Shown: in pieces, positions 32,901 to 33,161 of the stretch
Numbering within the stretch: the first letter of the stretch is position 1
How the letters are laid out: each line of letters opens with the position of its first letter
Assembly (NCBI GenBank): GCA_903929755.1
Contig: CAIYVZ010000046.1
Coordinates: 1 to 33,161, forward strand
DNA length: 33,161 nucleotides
Direction of reading: 5' to 3'
DNA from: an uncultured Acidobacteriia bacterium
Lineage (GTDB): Bacteria; Acidobacteriota; Terriglobia; Bryobacterales; Bryobacteraceae
Notes under the pieces: generated by a model
The model's input: the letters and a program-made list of their open reading frames with translations, nothing else
Told to the model about the DNA's origin: nothing
Database searches by the model: none
Position numbers and translations under genes: made by a program

Positions 32901-33058
32901 GCCTTATAGTTCTTCGGGGTGAAACTCCTGATCAGGGGCGAGCCCACTTCGTCGGCGGCCCGAACCGCCGGGCCCGCAGCCTGTTGCGCCTGCAGGACGA
33001 GAACAAATAACAACCCAAAGGCTAGGAGCCTGTCGGGATGAAAAAAGGCGACATGCAT
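29918..33058 (-). CDS. Propeller/Y_Y_Y sensor fused to a class III adenylate/guanylate cyclase
   Basis: This large membrane receptor-cyclase has 1046 residues. Order: signal peptide or anchor about 1-26, periplasmic beta-propeller about 40-640 with two-component-regulator repeats (SIFEDREGGVWVTSTAGLDR, SVLEGPDGVVWAATQ), Y_Y_Y domain about 668-742, transmembrane helix about 752-768, coiled coil about 772-812, and a cyclase domain about 832-1015. Metal ligands Asp843 (CFTDFAGFT) and Asp887 (KTIGDAYM), base-selecting Lys883 and Asp953 (FDIWG) and the VNLASRME Asn960/Arg964 are intact; the Lys/Asp pair favours ATP as substrate. The input half is that of hybrid polysaccharide-sensing histidine kinases, here wired to a cyclase. 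Upstream (33059-33161) I see no promoter before the window ends. Confidence 0.92.
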   Translation of the reverse strand: MHVAFFHPDRLLAFGLLFVLVLQAQQAAGPAVRAADEVGSPLIRSFTPKNYKASPQNLAVTQDSRGILYFANTECVLEYDGVSWRRIPLPGGAPAPSVATDGSLVYVGGLGDFGYLEPDAQGGMTYRSLTALIPPEARNFRDVRTIIPTPQGVYFGAYEGIYRWSRTDGKLRAWKPQIRFGRLIGAAGTVWVVSQGQGLLRMSGDNLQPVKGGERLSSTELRSIFERGQGLELATFKGILRLREGNLEAKIGNAAKLLGEGQIYAAAPLRSGSLAVATRLAGVFLLSPDGQLERRIDKDHGLLANATSSIFEDREGGVWVTSTAGLDRANLAMTRFSHSEGLQGSAYTVARYQGVVYVGTDQGLFRLTGSLKTLAAFEPVTGANGLVSAMAETPDGLLVVFPDGIYSVVGAKATLAMATHAPFDVSLSSRDPGLAYVAARESVFSMRLAGGKWKQERTFPGSSEDFRSVLEGPDGVVWAATQKDVVRIDWRETEARVKRFGADAGVPAGFKNIYRIRGEVVVATPKGLRAFEPGKGIFVPWLGAGREFADGSRPVSLVREAPNGGLWISGDGYHGELVPTSKGAWTWKPMTLGQAELAELYAVLPEGDGTVWAAGTDGFLARYTPQAQPTAPDFSVFVRRVQTQGGSIAYDGAYAGLGDRKPARIGHEDNSLRFEFAAPWLNDQNRVEYQVRLEGADSAWSNWSQETTKDYTHLWEGTYRFLVRAKNGAGTVSRQAAFGFSVQPPWFRTWPAYLFYVTALGLSFWSLLKWRVSKLEAEKAQLEQIVEERTEEIREQRDQILVEQEKSETLLLNILPASVAEELKRSGIVQPQNYDEVTVCFTDFAGFTLSSEALPAGELVSALHEYFTSFDEIVEEFGLEKLKTIGDAYMLVSGLPKPRAAHAVDAVLAALKMVEAVEELALRGEGPVWQVRVGLHSGPVAAGVVGVRKFAFDIWGNTVNLASRMESSGAVGRVNLSESTWALVEEFIECEERGHVQTKDKRDLRMYFAEGLKPELSEPGEFARRYRIRFGMDPSYEISVAKKVVL

Positions 33059-33161
33059 TCGGAATCATGTAAACCGGATCGGCGAAGCGGTTACCGGGCA
33101 TTTTTCGACTGGCGGTGCGAGGAGACCGGCGGGACCGAGGCTGATGAGTACCTGATGGGCA

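Overview
The window looks like a chromosomal segment of an acidobacterium, probably of the Solibacter/Bryobacter type. This is inferred from moderately high G+C, the DUF1385–prfA–prmC block, frequent TTG/GTG starts with tight overlaps, secreted multihaem cytochromes carrying TPRs, and propeller/Y_Y_Y signalling proteins. It is mostly a chain of short operons with little intergenic space. Only the left end (about 1–1560) looks like mobile or decayed DNA.

Layout. 1–1560: a frameshifted IS3-type transposase tail, the 3' half of a tRNA gene (a possible attachment-site scar) and a frameshifted PDDEXK (YhcG/DUF1016) nuclease gene. 1599–4402 (minus): a secreted nucleotide pyrophosphatase/phosphodiesterase-like enzyme behind pyruvate kinase. 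4440–4998: overlapping divergent promoters with stem-loop leaders, then a small RRM RNA-binding protein. 5147–10480: an intrinsic terminator, an Omp85-type outer-membrane protein, a DUF4390 protein, an NtrY-like kinase, an NtrC-like sigma-54 activator and a methyltransferase. 10480–12159: three unrecognised genes. 12197–16432: selD, pyrF, a DedA membrane protein, endonuclease IV and an SMP-30-like protein. 16555–20053: a periplasmic sorbosone-dehydrogenase-like protein coupled to a seven-haem TPR cytochrome. 20112–23049: DUF1385, prfA, prmC. 23176–29204: CHASE2 adenylate cyclase, FecR-like/caspase/TPR protein, metallo-beta-lactamase-fold hydrolase, VOC protein. 29219–33058 (minus): a large propeller/Y_Y_Y cyclase followed by a secreted proline-rich protein.

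Two points stand out. First, selD has an in-frame UGA exactly where the catalytic Cys/Sec of selenophosphate synthetase belongs, followed at the right distance by a hairpin fitting the bacterial SECIS rules. The gene therefore starts near 12197 and encodes a selenoprotein; an ordinary call from 12278 loses the active site. Second, 23176–28841 is a compact same-strand unit joining a CHASE2 class III cyclase to a secreted or periplasmic caspase-fold protein with an EF-hand-like loop, and to an MBL-fold hydrolase. A sigma-54-like site lies upstream, and a second, differently built cyclase converges on the unit from the right. This is the best candidate here for a poorly described signalling system, but its function is inferred from domains only.

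I saw no CRISPR array, rRNA, complete tRNA, integrase gene or prophage in the window.
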